A stretch of DNA of 64,000 nucleotides from NCBI GenBank assembly GCA_020283715.1, contig JAIQCW010000156.1, forward strand, positions 106,853 through 170,852, written 5' to 3'. The position numbers and the translations under genes are program-made. The notes beneath the pieces were generated by a model. The model worked only from the letters and a program-made list of their open reading frames with translations, was not told the origin of the DNA and did no database searches. Below, piece by piece: positions 1 through 10,840 of the stretch. This stretch comes from Cytauxzoon felis. Its lineage: Eukaryota; Apicomplexa; Aconoidasida; Piroplasmida; Theileriidae. Position 1 is the stretch's first letter, and the number at the start of each line of letters is the position of its first letter.

Positions 1-1
1 T

Positions 2-1765
2 TATTTTTATAATATATACTTCTGGGACGATTATGATTATAAATTGGTTGTTGTACAATATTACTTCACAATGTTCTTCCTCGCACTCACCGGCGGATTA
101 TGGACTTGGGATCAAGTGAAGCAAATGAATGAGAAAACAACATCATCAGATAGAACTGATAATTTAAATAATAAAGATCAGATTGATGCTACTAGTGTTG
201 AAATACAAATCAATCAGAATAATGAACAATATATCGCTGGTAGTAATACTGTTAAAGTCTTTTTGAAAAATAATGAACCCAAGTTTGGATATACACGTTT
301 TACACATAAAGTGAATGGGACTGGTGTTAATGAATATAAGAAGATTGGTACCGCTACATTTAAAAATAACAATCAACCAATAACTAAGCCTAAAGCTGGT
401 GAACCTGGTAGACGTGAAAATATTCAAGAAAGTGATGTTCATTATGTTCATGTGTATTACGCTAAGGTTAACAAGAAAGATGTACCACTTTTAATATGCG
501 TAGCCAAAGGTAGCAATACTACTCCTAATGTATGGACATATTATAAAAATGATACTCCAAATGATGAAAATAGTGTAAATTGGTCTGAAGAAGGTGGTCT
601 TACTGGTAAGAATCCTGATACAGATGGTAAAAATGATGTCTTAATGCATCTGGATAAATTAAATGATAAGGCAAATAGTCAAACTGTAATTCATATAGAG
701 AAGACAGACGCTATTGGTGTAAGTGGTGGTAGTTATACCACTGGTTCTCAAGGCACAACACAAATTACTGTTGCTAAGAAGGAGAACACCAGTGATATAA
801 CGGTCCCTTCGGGATATGTGGCATATGAACACAGTGGTAACGTTACTACTCCTAAATTCAAATTTAAAGGAATAGAATTGAAAGGATTTGAAGAAGCTAA
901 TCCAAATATTACTAATACTCAACCATTTAAAGTGTATTATGAAACAAAGGATACTGAGCATGAAAGGCCATTACTCGCATATTTTCAAATAACTACTGGA
1001 CAATCTACTAATTATAAATATTATGGAAAGGGTATGAAGAACTTCCAAATGAAATGGAGAGACCTGAAGATAACTGGTGCACCAGATCAGAATGAACTTA
1101 AAGGTTGTCTCGAAATGTTGTTGAATAGACAGGGTACTTTTAAAGAGTTGATTTGTTTCGATAACGGTGACCATTGGTCCCCAATTCTTATGTTATCGTT
1201 TTCGCTCGGAACCATTTATGCTTTTTACCCCACGATATCCCCATATTCTTTAATTGATCCTGAAAGGGCTGAAAAAATTGATTTATGGATTGCGGTTACA
1301 TGTGCAATACCCAACTTTGTATTGGCTATAATGGACATCTTAGAAGATAAAGGACATGGCCCAGGTGCTAGATGGGAGAATGACGGTGATGTAAAAAGAG
1401 AGTACTATCATTATGTATGGCTTATAGGAGGTGTTCCGTATTTGATTTGCCTATACGTATTCTTCACTACACTCCACTTTCCTGATGGTTGGATTGGTCG
1501 TCATGTGAAGGATAATTTATATGTCGTTGGATTTTTTGGTGTGACCTTCAATACAGTTCAGGAGCTTATGGAATCTACGGGATTTGGTGGCGGAGCTCAA
1601 CAGAGCCATGATGGCTTTGTAGGATCAATCAATCAGTTTAATGTATTATTAATGTTAATAACTTGTGTATGTACAATGTTCCCATGTGATGGGTATTTGA
1701 AGACATTAATATGGCATTGGAATATTTATAATTTCCACAATTCCTGCTGCTCATATCCTTTATAA
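2..1765 (+). CDS. Tpr/Tar-like multi-pass membrane protein, 5'-truncated by window edge, with large FAINT-like ectodomain insert
   Basis: The frame is open from base 2 without a start codon, so the 5' part lies outside the window. The visible start (YNIYFWDDYDYKL) aligns with the middle of the paralogues at 14975-16939 and 45056-46408. One hydrophobic segment is followed by a hydrophilic stretch of about 330 residues, then by the conserved segment SPILMLSFSLGTIYAFYP and further membrane helices. The insert holds two blocks with the pattern P-L-L-x-hydrophobic followed by YY, e.g. VPLLICVAKG and RPLLAYFQIT, which resemble the FAINT (DUF529) domain of secreted Theileria proteins. This is a family-level impression. 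Function is unknown; a surface or transporter-like role is inference. The gene appears to sit in an intron of the CHMP1-like gene that follows. Confidence 0.7.
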   Translation, partial: YFYNIYFWDDYDYKLVVVQYYFTMFFLALTGGLWTWDQVKQMNEKTTSSDRTDNLNNKDQIDATSVEIQINQNNEQYIAGSNTVKVFLKNNEPKFGYTRFTHKVNGTGVNEYKKIGTATFKNNNQPITKPKAGEPGRRENIQESDVHYVHVYYAKVNKKDVPLLICVAKGSNTTPNVWTYYKNDTPNDENSVNWSEEGGLTGKNPDTDGKNDVLMHLDKLNDKANSQTVIHIEKTDAIGVSGGSYTTGSQGTTQITVAKKENTSDITVPSGYVAYEHSGNVTTPKFKFKGIELKGFEEANPNITNTQPFKVYYETKDTEHERPLLAYFQITTGQSTNYKYYGKGMKNFQMKWRDLKITGAPDQNELKGCLEMLLNRQGTFKELICFDNGDHWSPILMLSFSLGTIYAFYPTISPYSLIDPERAEKIDLWIAVTCAIPNFVLAIMDILEDKGHGPGARWENDGDVKREYYHYVWLIGGVPYLICLYVFFTTLHFPDGWIGRHVKDNLYVVGFFGVTFNTVQELMESTGFGGGAQQSHDGFVGSINQFNVLLMLITCVCTMFPCDGYLKTLIWHWNIYNFHNSCCSYPL

Positions 1766-1812
1766 TTTTGTATACCCATCCTCTATAACATTTAATTATA
1801 CATTTTCTTTAG

Positions 1813-2160
1813 GTGACTGCGGATTTGAAGAAGGCGTTACCTCATTTGAATAAAATTGTAAAGTGTAAATCTATGGATAGTGTAGATGTTTTTAATAATT
1901 TGGAAAATATATTTGAAAATTTGGTGAGTTTTTAATTGAAAATTATATAATTTTTCTTAAAACAGGAGGTTCGTGAGACTTATGTGAATCAAATTGTAGA
2001 TTCTGAATCATCATACATGACGCCTATTGAAGAAATTGACACGTTAATTGCTAAAGTGGCAGAAGAGCATGCATTGGATGTTGGAGATTTACTATCAAGA
2101 ACGGGTGTTATTGTAACGCCTATAACTAATGCTAGTACCGCTACTAATCTCACCAAATGA
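1813..2160 (+). CDS. CHMP1: CHMP1-like ESCRT-III protein, 3' exons only
   Basis: Two exons, 1813-1923 and 1966-2160, join in phase 0 and end in TGA. They encode about 101 residues matching the C-terminal half of CHMP1/Did2: a VT..L start, then MDSVDVFNNLENIFENLEV, then a TPIEEIDTLIAKVAEEHALDV block. The family forms ESCRT-III filaments in multivesicular-body sorting and abscission. The first visible exon follows a good acceptor (pyrimidine-rich tract plus TTTAG at 1808-1812). No N-terminal half lies in the 47 bases between it and the upstream Tpr-like stop. The missing exons are therefore either left of the window, with the Tpr-like gene lying in their intron, or lost. A canonical C-terminal MIM1 motif is not obvious. 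Confidence 0.65.
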
Positions 2161-2426
2161 GTGGTTGTAGAGGATGTTCAAGGTTATCACATAATTTTAG
2201 AGAAGTTGACATATCATACACTTTTAAAATTTCTAAATGAATTTAATATCTATTTTATTATAAATTTGTTTAAATTAAGTAAATAATTATTATTTTATGT
2301 TTGTCTTCCATAGACATTGGGGGATGTTGCGATATATCCGTTGATTTATTGAATAAAATGTTTATTTGGTAATATTTATAAATTTGTAGTAATTTTTATA
2401 TTAAATCCTTCATTTCGTATAATAAA

Positions 2427-5400
2427 ATGTCGCTTCAGATGGGATTTACGAAAAAATTGGAATTGCGTACGGAGAAGGTGAAATGCGTGGATATACATCC
2501 AATGGAACCATGGGTAGCATCAGCAATGTATAATGGATCATGTACTATATATAACTATGTGACACAATCATTGGTAAAGAGGATAGATATATGTGATGTA
2601 CCATTGAGGACATGTAAATTTGTAGCTCATAAGCAATGGATATTGGCTGCGGGTGATAAAATGTGTATTTGGGTATATAATTATAATTCATTAGAAAAAT
2701 TGAATATAGTAGAAGGACATAAAGATTATGTAAGATCATTAGATGTACATTCAACATTACCATATGTTATAAGTTCATCTGATGATATGTCTATAATTTT
2801 ATGGAATATAGATAAGAATTGGGAAAAGGTAGCTATTTATGAAGGACATTCACATTATGTAATGATGGTTAAATGGAATCCAAAGGATATGCATTTATTT
2901 GCATCATGTTCATTAGATCGTACTATAATGTTTTGGGGATTACAAGAATCATCAACAGAACAACCTAAATCATTTTTTACATTAACTGGACATGAAAGAG
3001 GTGTAAATTGTATAGATTTTACTACAAATCCATCATATCCATATATAATATCTGGTTCTGATGATTGTACTATACGTGTATGGGATTATCAAACAAAATT
3101 ATGTTTTCAAGTATTAAAACAACATATAAAAGGTGTTACTAATGTATTATATCATCCAAGATTACCATTTATATTATCATGTAGTGAAGATGGTGATTTT
3201 AATATTTGGAATGCCAATTTATATAAAATTAAACGTTCCATTAATTATGGATATGGTAAATTATGGTCAATATCTAGTAGTAGTGTTGATACAGCTATTG
3301 CAAGTGATTCTGGTACATGTGTAATTCAATTAGCTGGAGATAAACCATTAGTATCTATGCATACAAATAAATTAGTAATGGTCAAATCTTCTGATATAAT
3401 GAGTTGTAATTTAAATTCTATCGATCCTAAATCTATTATACCCGGTCAACCATTATCTCTATCATTTAGAAATATCGGAAGTTGCGGTATGTCTATTATC
3501 ATTAATATTATTAATCTTTGTAGAATTCTTCCCACAAAATGTATCATATCATCCAAATGGACGCTTCATATGCCTCTATGGTGATTCCGAATTTATTATT
3601 TACACGTCACAGGTATGTACAACTATATTCCATTCCACATTATATTCCACTCTCCCATACATCTGAGGCCCAATCTACCTCTCTTTTCCACCTGAGGTTA
3701 CAACCACCTTTCCTTCGTCTTGCAGACAGCTCCTCTAATTACTTCCCCCTCCACTTCCCTGAGATCAGCTACGGGCTCCACTCGAGGTCAAATGACTACC
3801 TTCATCACCGCCACGATCTCCGGGAGTGGCTATACTCTTTAGAAATGACTAAATGAAGAAGCCTCCACGGCGAGTGGAACAGAGGTTGTAACCTCAGGTG
3901 GAAGTGGAAAATTGTTGTTATGTATTGATTTATATATATATATATATATTAGGGTATGAAATCGAAATGTTTTGGTAAGGCATCTCAATTGGTATGGTCA
4001 TTTGAGGGTGATTATGCTACATATGATGGTATTGAATTGAGTTTATATCATGATTTTGTTGTACGTGATGTAATGAAATTGGATGGTCCTATAGTTAGAT
4101 TATTTGGTGGTTATTTATTGAGTATATGTAATGAGAATTCAATAAGTTTTTATGATTGGTCTACATTGACATTATTGAATACTATTGATGATATTCATGT
4201 TGAAGGATTATGGTGGAATGAATCATCTAAGAAATTATCTATATCAACACCAACATCATGTTTTATATTAAAATATAATATAAATAATAATGAAGATGAA
4301 TCAAAATTATTTATATTAGAAAAAGAAATAATAGATCGTATAACAAGTGGTATATGGGCTATGGATACATTTATATATATAAATAGTTCATTACATTTAA
4401 ATTTATATATATGTGGTGTAATAGAAACATTAATATATTTAGATCGTCCTTTATATATAATTGGTTATTCAATTGAAACATCATTATTATATTTATCTGA
4501 TGATAATATATGTTGTTATATATTAGATTATAATTATTTAAAATTTCATTCATTAATATATAATGAATATAATGATAATGAATTACAATTATATTTAAAT
4601 AAATTATCACAAAATTTAAAAGAAAAAGCATCAAAATTATTAGAATCATTAGGTAAATATAATTTATCATTATATTGTACAAATGATCAAGATCGACAAT
4701 TCGAATTATATCTTAAATTAGGAAATATCAATAAATGTATCTCTATATTATCATCTAATGATAACTCTTCCAATAATTATAATAATATCACCATCAAAAA
4801 ATGGAAAATATTAGGTAATCATGCACTCAATAATAATGATTATCATAACGCAACCATCTGCTTCAAAAAATCCAATGATTTCACCAATCTACTACTCATC
4901 TATACAATCACAGGTATGTCTAACTCGAAGTACTGTACATACTTTCTTTTCCACTCCCCTCCACCGTTGGTCTTGCAGACAGCCTCCTCTATTTACTTCC
5001 CCCTCAAGTTCCCGTAGATCGCTTCCAGGTTCCACTTGAGGTTATAAACCTAATCTCGCTGAGATATGACTAAAGTGACGGAATTCATGTTCGTACGGAT
5101 ATACCAATTAATATAAATTGGAATTAAATGAGGTTTCTTGAATTCAATACAATCATTAAATTCCTTTTCAATGAAGTATTGACATTAATATTTCATTCAA
5201 TCGTCATTCCATAATCTTCATGAGTTTCCCCAGAAATTGAGGATTTCCTTCAAATTTTGAAGGTAAAAATGAAGTAGTGGAAGTCAGTGATGTAACCTCA
5301 AGTGGAGAACCTGGAAGCGATCTATGGAAGCTGGAAGGGGAAATATATAAAGAAGGCTCCACGCCTAGTGGGAAGACCTCATATGGAACGGCGAGTAGAA

Positions 5401-5976
5401 GATAAGGTCGATTTAACATCAGGTGTATTTATCTCCATATGAGAGAAATTTTGGTTATTTTAAATTAATGTATAGGTGATGTTGAAGGTATGAGATTATT
5501 GGGTAGAGATTCGAAGAAGAATGGTGTATTAAACATATCATTTATGTGTTATTACATGTTGAATGAGATTGAGGAATGTATAAATGTATGTTTATATTAC
5601 AATTTATATATAAATTATTTATACAATTAGATGTTACATCTAATGGGACGTCATAGTGAGGCTACAATTATGGCAAGATGTTATAAACCTTCAATTGTTG
5701 GAAAATCATTTGAAACTTGGAAACATAATTTTAAATCAAATGTAAGTCGTATATTTTAACAAGCTCACTTTATTAAATTTTCAGTTGAATGAATTATTAC
5801 CTGTTACAATAGATGAACAGACATTAAATTTAGAAAATTTATTAAATGAACGACTTAATACATTAGGATTCCCAAAATCTACCGATTATAAAGAATATAA
5901 AGATATCTTACACGTCGATTATAAAAATCTGCAAGATCAAACACAAATTAAACAAACTTGGAATGCCGGACTTTAA
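2427..5976 (+). CDS. COPB2: Coatomer subunit beta' (COPI)
   Basis: Six exons: 2427-3486, 3524-3612, 3953-4913, 5476-5585, 5631-5741, 5785-5976. All join in phase and give 840 residues, close to the family norm. The N-terminal 300 residues are WD40 repeats (e.g. SSDDMSIILWNI, SGSDDCTIRVWDY). They are followed by the coatomer WD-associated region (YGDSEFIIYTSQ, FGGYLLSI, FYDW) and the alpha-solenoid (RFELYLKLGNINKC). The protein is the COPI outer-coat subunit that binds dilysine cargo in Golgi-to-ER transport. Introns 2 (340 bp) and 3 (562 bp) carry dispersed modular repeats, while the other introns are 37-45 bp. The first ATG matches the usual beta-prime N-terminus. Confidence 0.95.
3688..3901 (-). 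repeat. Modular repeat element, intron 2 of COPB2
   Basis: This is a full-length copy, antisense to the host gene. Its ends form a perfect 18-bp inverted repeat: CCACCTGAGGTTACAACC at 3688 and its reverse complement ending at 3901. Inside are the TCTAATTACTTCCCCC / CTGAGATCAGCTACGGG core, the CCACTCGAGGTC spacer, the GCCACGATCTCCGGGAGTGGC core and the CCTCCACGGCGAGTGG module. It is the clearest example of the family's terminal inverted repeats. Confidence 0.9.
4948..5050 (-). repeat. Modular repeat half-element, COPB2 intron 3
   Basis: This half-copy carries the CTTGCAGACAGC module and the variant core whose sense strand reads DLRELEGEVNR (minus strand over about 4990-5030). It lies head-on to the half-element at 5275-5425, so the intron could fold into a long hairpin. 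Confidence 0.8.
5275..5425 (+). repeat. Modular repeat half-element, COPB2 intron 3, opposite orientation
   Basis: It carries AACCTCAAGTGG, the variant core CTGGAAGCGATCTATGGAAG and the module GGCTCCACGCCTAGTGGG. With the antisense half at 4948-5050 it forms an inverted pair separated by about 225 bp of ordinary AT-rich intron. Confidence 0.8.
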
Positions 5977-6079
5977 ATATAAAGCCAGCCTAATAACATG
6001 TTATTAATACTCGTTATATAAATACCGTCGCAGTTCCATACAAAGCATATCTCATCATATAGACACGGGGATATATGCT

Positions 6080-6347
6080 TGAGGTTACATATGTTCCACT
6101 TCCACCCGAGGTCCAATCCTACCTTCTTTCGTCTTGTAGACAGCTTCTTCTATTTACCTATCTCTAAAGAGCAAAGCCACTCCCAGAGATCGTGGAGGAA
6201 GTGATGATTGGACCTCATGTTGAACTGGACTACCTGGAAGCGATCTACGGAAGCTGGAAGGGGAAGTAAATAGAATAGCTGACGGCAGGACTAACCTCAG
6301 GTGGAGGCCACCACGGCAGTGGAACACTGGTTGTAACCTCGGATGGA
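6080..6347 (+). repeat. Modular repeat element between convergent COPB2 and bL35
   Basis: The 466-bp convergent gap 5977-6442 is largely occupied by this copy. It holds CCACCCGAGG, CTTGTAGACAGCT, the TATCTCTAAAGAGCAAAGCC core, the variant DLRKLEGEVNR core, AGCTGACGGCAGG, CCACCACGGCAGTGG and a closing TTGTAACCTCGGATGG. It is one of the few copies outside a gene. It may lie in either 3' UTR. Confidence 0.85.
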
Positions 6348-6442
6348 AATGAAAGTTAGTCAAGTAGTCCTATGTTCGTGAGTACAAAACTTTCTATCAT
6401 AAAGTATAATTGTTAATTGAGTATAATTTAAAATATTTACAA

Positions 6443-6862
6443 TCATCTATTATGTAAGACACTTTTAATTTTACGTATTATTCGTAATGATTTTACACAT
6501 ACTGGTCTCCTTAGTCGTGCCTTGGCACTTCTACATTTTTTACGTTGTAAATGATTTCTATTGGCTCTTTTATACATCAACTTCCCTGTAGATGTAATTT
6601 TAAATCTTTTAGCTACTGAATGATTAGTCTTTGGTTTAATTCTAAATTGACCAGCAGCTTTTATCTTTAATTTTACGCGTCTTCTGTCGAATAATCTCAA
6701 ATCATGTTTTAAAATTTGTCTATCACCAATTATATTTATTGGTATATGCGATATATATAGAAATTTATATTCTAAATCTGTACAATTCAATGAATTAATA
6801 TTTATACCATTCATCCATATGTTATAAATAAGCAAATTTAATATCAGTTTAAGTATTAACAT
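6443..6862 (-). CDS. Ribosomal protein bL35, organellar (probably apicoplast)
   Basis: A single exon encodes 139 residues. The C-terminal 65 residues match bacterial bL35: KTNHSVAKRFKITSTGKL, then HLQRKKCRSAKARLRR and a basic end. Bacterial bL35 has about 65 residues, so the N-terminal 70 residues are extra. They begin with a hydrophobic leader (MLILKLILNLLIYNIW), which fits a bipartite apicoplast signal. Mitochondrial import cannot be excluded. It acts in the 50S subunit of an organellar ribosome. The start is the first ATG of the frame. Confidence 0.88.
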   Translation of the reverse strand: MLILKLILNLLIYNIWMNGININSLNCTDLEYKFLYISHIPINIIGDRQILKHDLRLFDRRRVKLKIKAAGQFRIKPKTNHSVAKRFKITSTGKLMYKRANRNHLQRKKCRSAKARLRRPVCVKSLRIIRKIKSVLHNR

Positions 6863-7209
6863 TGATACATAAATTACACATTTTATGCGATGAATTTATA
6901 AATTACTAATATACAAATTTATATTTCATGAGTTTTAATAGGAATAAGTAATTACGTATACACTTTACAACGGCATAATTATGTGAGGATGTAAGTGTGT
7001 AAGATTCTAAGTGTATTGCCGGGATAATTCACTTCAATTGAATATTAAATCAAAATAATGTATTGTTTTGTGTATCTTAACGATTTTTTGAAAGTAAAAT
7101 CTTCAGATTGTATAGAATCTAATCCATAACACTATGTTGTCTATTCCCTTATAATCTATCATCTTTAGAGCAGTAAGAATGTATTCCCATTATCCGTGGA
7201 TATTCCCTT

Positions 7210-7250
7210 CTAAATACTTCCCCCTCCGCTTCCCTGAGATCAGCTACGGG
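7210..7250 (-). repeat. Core fragment of the modular repeat
   Basis: Only the 41-bp core TAAATACTTCCCCCTCCGCT / TCCCTGAGATCAGCTACGGG remains, without flanking modules. It shows that sub-modules can persist alone. Confidence 0.75.
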
Positions 7251-7327
7251 TATTCGAAACGAAGTACTGTTCTTTTTGTTGAGACTAATAAGTGTCATGT
7301 TTAATATAATAGTCTACATTAAAGGGG

Positions 7328-7375
7328 ACAAGCGTAGTTAATATTCAATATTATTGTATTAATATATACGCTTGT
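7328..7375. repeat. Short inverted repeat (hairpin)
   Basis: ACAAGCGTA at 7328-7336 and TACGCTTGT at 7367-7375 are exact reverse complements. They enclose a partly self-complementary AT-rich loop (TTAATA / TATTAA). No function is assigned. Confidence 0.4.
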
Positions 7376-7701
7376 GGAATTACATTCGATATGAGAGACC
7401 TCGGGATTTATTTTTTTAAATTTACAATATAGAACTCGTTTTAATAAAATTTGATACACTCAGTGTCCTTATCTATTTTATTAGTGTTGAAATTTAGAAT
7501 CAGCTATGTTTTGCTTAGAACAGTATGCTATAAACTCAAATGTGTACCTAAACGACCTATTAATGCAAATTATAAGTGCTATCATTAGTATATTAATTAA
7601 AATATTTGATAAATAAATAGTTTATGTTACTATTTGAGGTGTAAATAAATTAAACAATAATAGTAATTTTGAACATTAGCATACGGGAATCTTGTAGGAA
7701 A

Positions 7702-8496
7702 ATGGCTAGCCAAGGTTATAAGCAGTCATTAAATAATTTAACTTCAATTAGTGTTAATTATATTACAAAAGTGTTGATATTTTCCTTAATAATTTTTTTG
7801 TTTCCTATTCATGAGGTCTTTTCATTACAGCATAATCGTGACGATTACAACGATAATGAACCTCTAGTAGCTGACAATTTTCTAGATAATACATTCACTG
7901 GTGATACATTTGTGGTCCCTGCGCCTAAGAGTAATGAAGGTGAAGAAGAATACGATGATGAGGAAGATATTTTAAATTATAACGGAGCAGATGATAGTGA
8001 AGAAGATGAGGACGATGACGATGAAGACGATGAGGAAGTATTAACTTCAGATTTATATGAAGAAATGTACAATGTAACTGACGATCCAAATGAAAAAATG
8101 AGTAAAAGTCTATTAGAAACTGCTTCCAAAACTTCAGAAGATGAGTACACAAATGACGATAATGAAAAAAGTGAAAACACGGTGCCAAACTCAAAGGTTT
8201 CAAAATTAAAAGAATATTTAATGAAGGTTGGGGCTATTGACAAGGCCAAACGGGCTGCAAGGTATACTAGACAACAAGGTAAAGAGAAGCTGGAGAGTAT
8301 CAAAAGGAGGGCTCAGTCTATACCAAATAAATACAGGAGTATTAAACAGCATTTATCGAGGGGTGCCGCCTCTGATGATGAAGGGTCAAAGCCATCTAAA
8401 ATGAATAGTTTCAATAAATATATTAAAGATAAGGCCAGAAATTTGAAAAAGAATGTATCATCTTCTTACGAAGATTTAAAGCAAAAATGGGAGTGA
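7702..8496 (+). CDS. Secreted acidic low-complexity protein, unknown
   Basis: A single exon encodes 264 residues from the ATG at 7702. The frame is open upstream without another ATG. A hydrophobic segment at about residues 22-41 (KVLIFSLIIFLFPIHEVFSL) resembles a signal peptide or anchor with a longish n-region. It is followed by an acidic tract rich in Asp/Glu (about 75-115) and then a Lys/Arg-rich C-terminal half predicted helical or coiled. No family is recognised. The composition suits a secreted or parasitophorous-type protein. Function is unknown. Confidence 0.7.
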   Translation: MASQGYKQSLNNLTSISVNYITKVLIFSLIIFLFPIHEVFSLQHNRDDYNDNEPLVADNFLDNTFTGDTFVVPAPKSNEGEEEYDDEEDILNYNGADDSEEDEDDDDEDDEEVLTSDLYEEMYNVTDDPNEKMSKSLLETASKTSEDEYTNDDNEKSENTVPNSKVSKLKEYLMKVGAIDKAKRAARYTRQQGKEKLESIKRRAQSIPNKYRSIKQHLSRGAASDDEGSKPSKMNSFNKYIKDKARNLKKNVSSSYEDLKQKWE

Positions 8497-8817
8497 TTTA
8501 ATTAAATTATTATGGGTACGGGAAAGCTCTTTGTGTCTATCAATATTATAATGTAGTAAGGATTCCATTCAATTTCACCAAGATATAAAAAATTATTTGC
8601 ATTTTAAAATAACTATTGAAATTAAATATCTATAATGTGTATATTTATAATATATAGTTCTCTAGTGTATATTATTTTTTAGTTATTTGGATGGGGCATT
8701 GATTTATTTTTGTATTATTTCAGTTAATTTTAATCATGTAGCCCTTTCTGACGTAAGGCGAATATATAATTTATATTGATTTTTTTAATTTTATATATTT
8801 TATTTTAAATATCTATC
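8497..8817 (+). other. Intergenic, no gene seen
   Basis: This is AT-rich sequence between two plus-strand genes. No repeat element or convincing reading frame is seen; it presumably holds a terminator and promoter. Confidence 0.4.
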
Positions 8818-10468
8818 ATGTCTGTTCAAGAATCCCTCGATGAGATATCATCACTAAAATCTAATTCAATATCTAGTCCAACTAGATTGCGTCCTAATCC
8901 TGATAAGTGTCTTGCTAGAGTACCATCATTGTCAAGTAAGTTTATGTTATAAAGACTAATAATATTATATATTTATTTTAATTGATATATATTAATATTA
9001 ATTTAGAAATTGATGGTGTGGATTCGAGTGAATTAGATATATTGAATGATTGGTATAAGAAGAGTTGGTTATTGGTATATGAAAATGGTTTTTTAATGTC
9101 TGATATATTGATTGAAGACTTTACAAAATATATTGAGTTATGTTTATTATCGAACGTAGATTTGGAGAGGTTGGAATCGTATATATCAGTGCAGAAGTTA
9201 TTATATAATGGAATGAGAATACATTATAATGGTATGAATTTGGATAAAATATCCCAGGATAAGTTATTTCAAGATTATTATTATACATTACGTGAGAATC
9301 CAACAGCATTGAATTCATTGATAGTATTGTCTAATTTATTATGGTTGATGAAAAAATGTATGGATGATAGTTTTGCATTAACATGTTTAGTTGATGTGAT
9401 GTTACAGGCATATTTGGCTGCATTAGAGTCATTTATAGAATTGGATGGTGTAGTTATTATAAAGGATACAATAGATTATTTAGCTGTAAATAAAAGACTT
9501 AAAGATGTTACAAGTTATCTTATGAAATGTATGAATTTATTGGATAAACTTGATATATCATATAGGATATTACAAACATCAAAAATTGGTGTAACTATTA
9601 ATGGAATTGCTACATCTGGTCAGCATATAAAGCAAAAAATTGATTATGAATGTGGTAGTGATCAGGTTAAATTAAAAGCTACAAATTTAATTAAAAAATG
9701 GAAGGCGATTAGAGATGCATCATTACCATTAAGACATAATACTACACATAGTAATAATAATTCAGTTAACAATCGTGATGGTCATTTACAAAGGCGTGTA
9801 AAACAAACTATTAATGCTACACCACCTAATAGAAGTTTATCATCAATTAGTAATACTTCTCAAGAAAAAGAAGGATCATTTGTATTAGATATAATAAATA
9901 CAATGGTAGAGCAACGTGAAATTGAAAAAAGGAGAAAAATTGAAATAAGGAATTCACAAATGAATAGTAAATTTAAATTAAATAAATCATCTTCTAGATT
10001 AAGTTCAATGGATGGAATTAAACCATCTGATGATAAATTATATACAGCACATCAGGACTCATCAAATGATATTTCATCATCTATGGAATCAAAAGATGAA
10101 TCTTTTAAGGATTCTAATAGTCCTGATGAAAAGTCTAGTGAACTTGCATCATTAGTCAATTTCTTTAAAGAATATGCGGCTAATAATAATAATATAGAGG
10201 TTTGTTGAATTATTATCATCATTGTATATAATATTACAAATAGAATCGTAAAGATTATGCTCAAGAAAAGGTTAAAAAGAAAAGTAATAACTCTTCAGAT
10301 GATCAATCAGTTACTAGTGGGACATTACAATCAAACACATTATCACCTGGTACCATAAATACTCTATTATTAAACACAAATAATCATCCCAATTTACAAC
10401 GTAGTTCAACAAAATCACCAAATGGTGATGATGATTTAAATTCATCTCATATACCTCCATGGAAGTAG
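8818..10468 (+). CDS. TFIIS N-terminal-domain (TND) protein, unknown role
   Basis: Three exons, 8818-8935, 9007-10199 and 10244-10468, give 511 residues. A helical region of about 220 residues ends with a block like the TFIIS N-terminal/LW domain: LDISYRILQTSKIGVTING, then QVKLKATNLIKKWKAIRDAS, where the VKLKATNLIKKWK helix is diagnostic of the fold. The C-terminal half is low-complexity (Asn, Ser, Lys) and probably disordered. Related domains occur in TFIIS, Iws1, elongin A and Mediator Med26, so a role in transcription elongation is plausible but inferred. No TFIIS zinc ribbon is present, so it is not TFIIS itself. Confidence 0.7.
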
Positions 10469-10840
10469 TATCATTTTATTTATAGATGAATATAAACATT
10501 TAATTTATAATACGTTTAACATAGGAGTGAATTTTACAACATTTCATCTATAATCAAATGGTGATGATTTTAATATTTTTAAAACTTTAATAATATATAT
10601 TAATTTTATGTATTCTACTTAAGAAGGTCGGTGTATGTGGTACAGAAGTGTAGGTAAAAAGTATGTCTAGGATATATATTTGAAAATAGAATAGTATTCA
10701 TGAAATATATAATATTTTATTATTTAAATTAAATTTATCTTAATTAATTTCATCTAGAATCGATATTCTATAAGCCCATTCCCCACATTTATTATTTTAT
10801 TTATAATTAAGCCTAAAAACTCATTACATAGTACTAGTAT
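10469..10840 (+). other. Intergenic, no gene seen
   Basis: This is an AT-rich 372-bp gap between plus-strand genes. No element or RNA gene is recognised; it is the presumed promoter region of SHMT. Confidence 0.4.

Larger units (their letters stand above)
6863..7701. other. Divergent intergenic region with repeat fragment and hairpin
   Basis: No gene is visible in these 839 bp between divergent bL35 and the secreted-protein gene. It holds a short fragment of the modular repeat (7210-7250) and a 9-bp inverted repeat (7328-7375). The rest is AT-rich and presumably contains both promoters. Confidence 0.5.

Noticed and set aside
3688..3901. Modular repeats as CRISPR arrays or tRNA-derived SINEs
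   Set aside because: Copies are dispersed, not tandem with spacers. They have no tRNA-like A/B boxes or poly-A tail and the organism is eukaryotic. Inverted termini fit a palindromic element better.
3930..3950. TA dinucleotide run as a microsatellite or functional site
   Set aside because: It is short and lies just before a 3' splice site in an AT-rich intron; nothing special.
4371..4682. 103-codon antisense frame within COPB2 exon 3
   Set aside because: It is an AT-rich low-complexity shadow of a well-supported exon. Other antisense frames inside exons (e.g. 7925-8303, 13781-14044, 56374-56784) were dismissed for the same reason.
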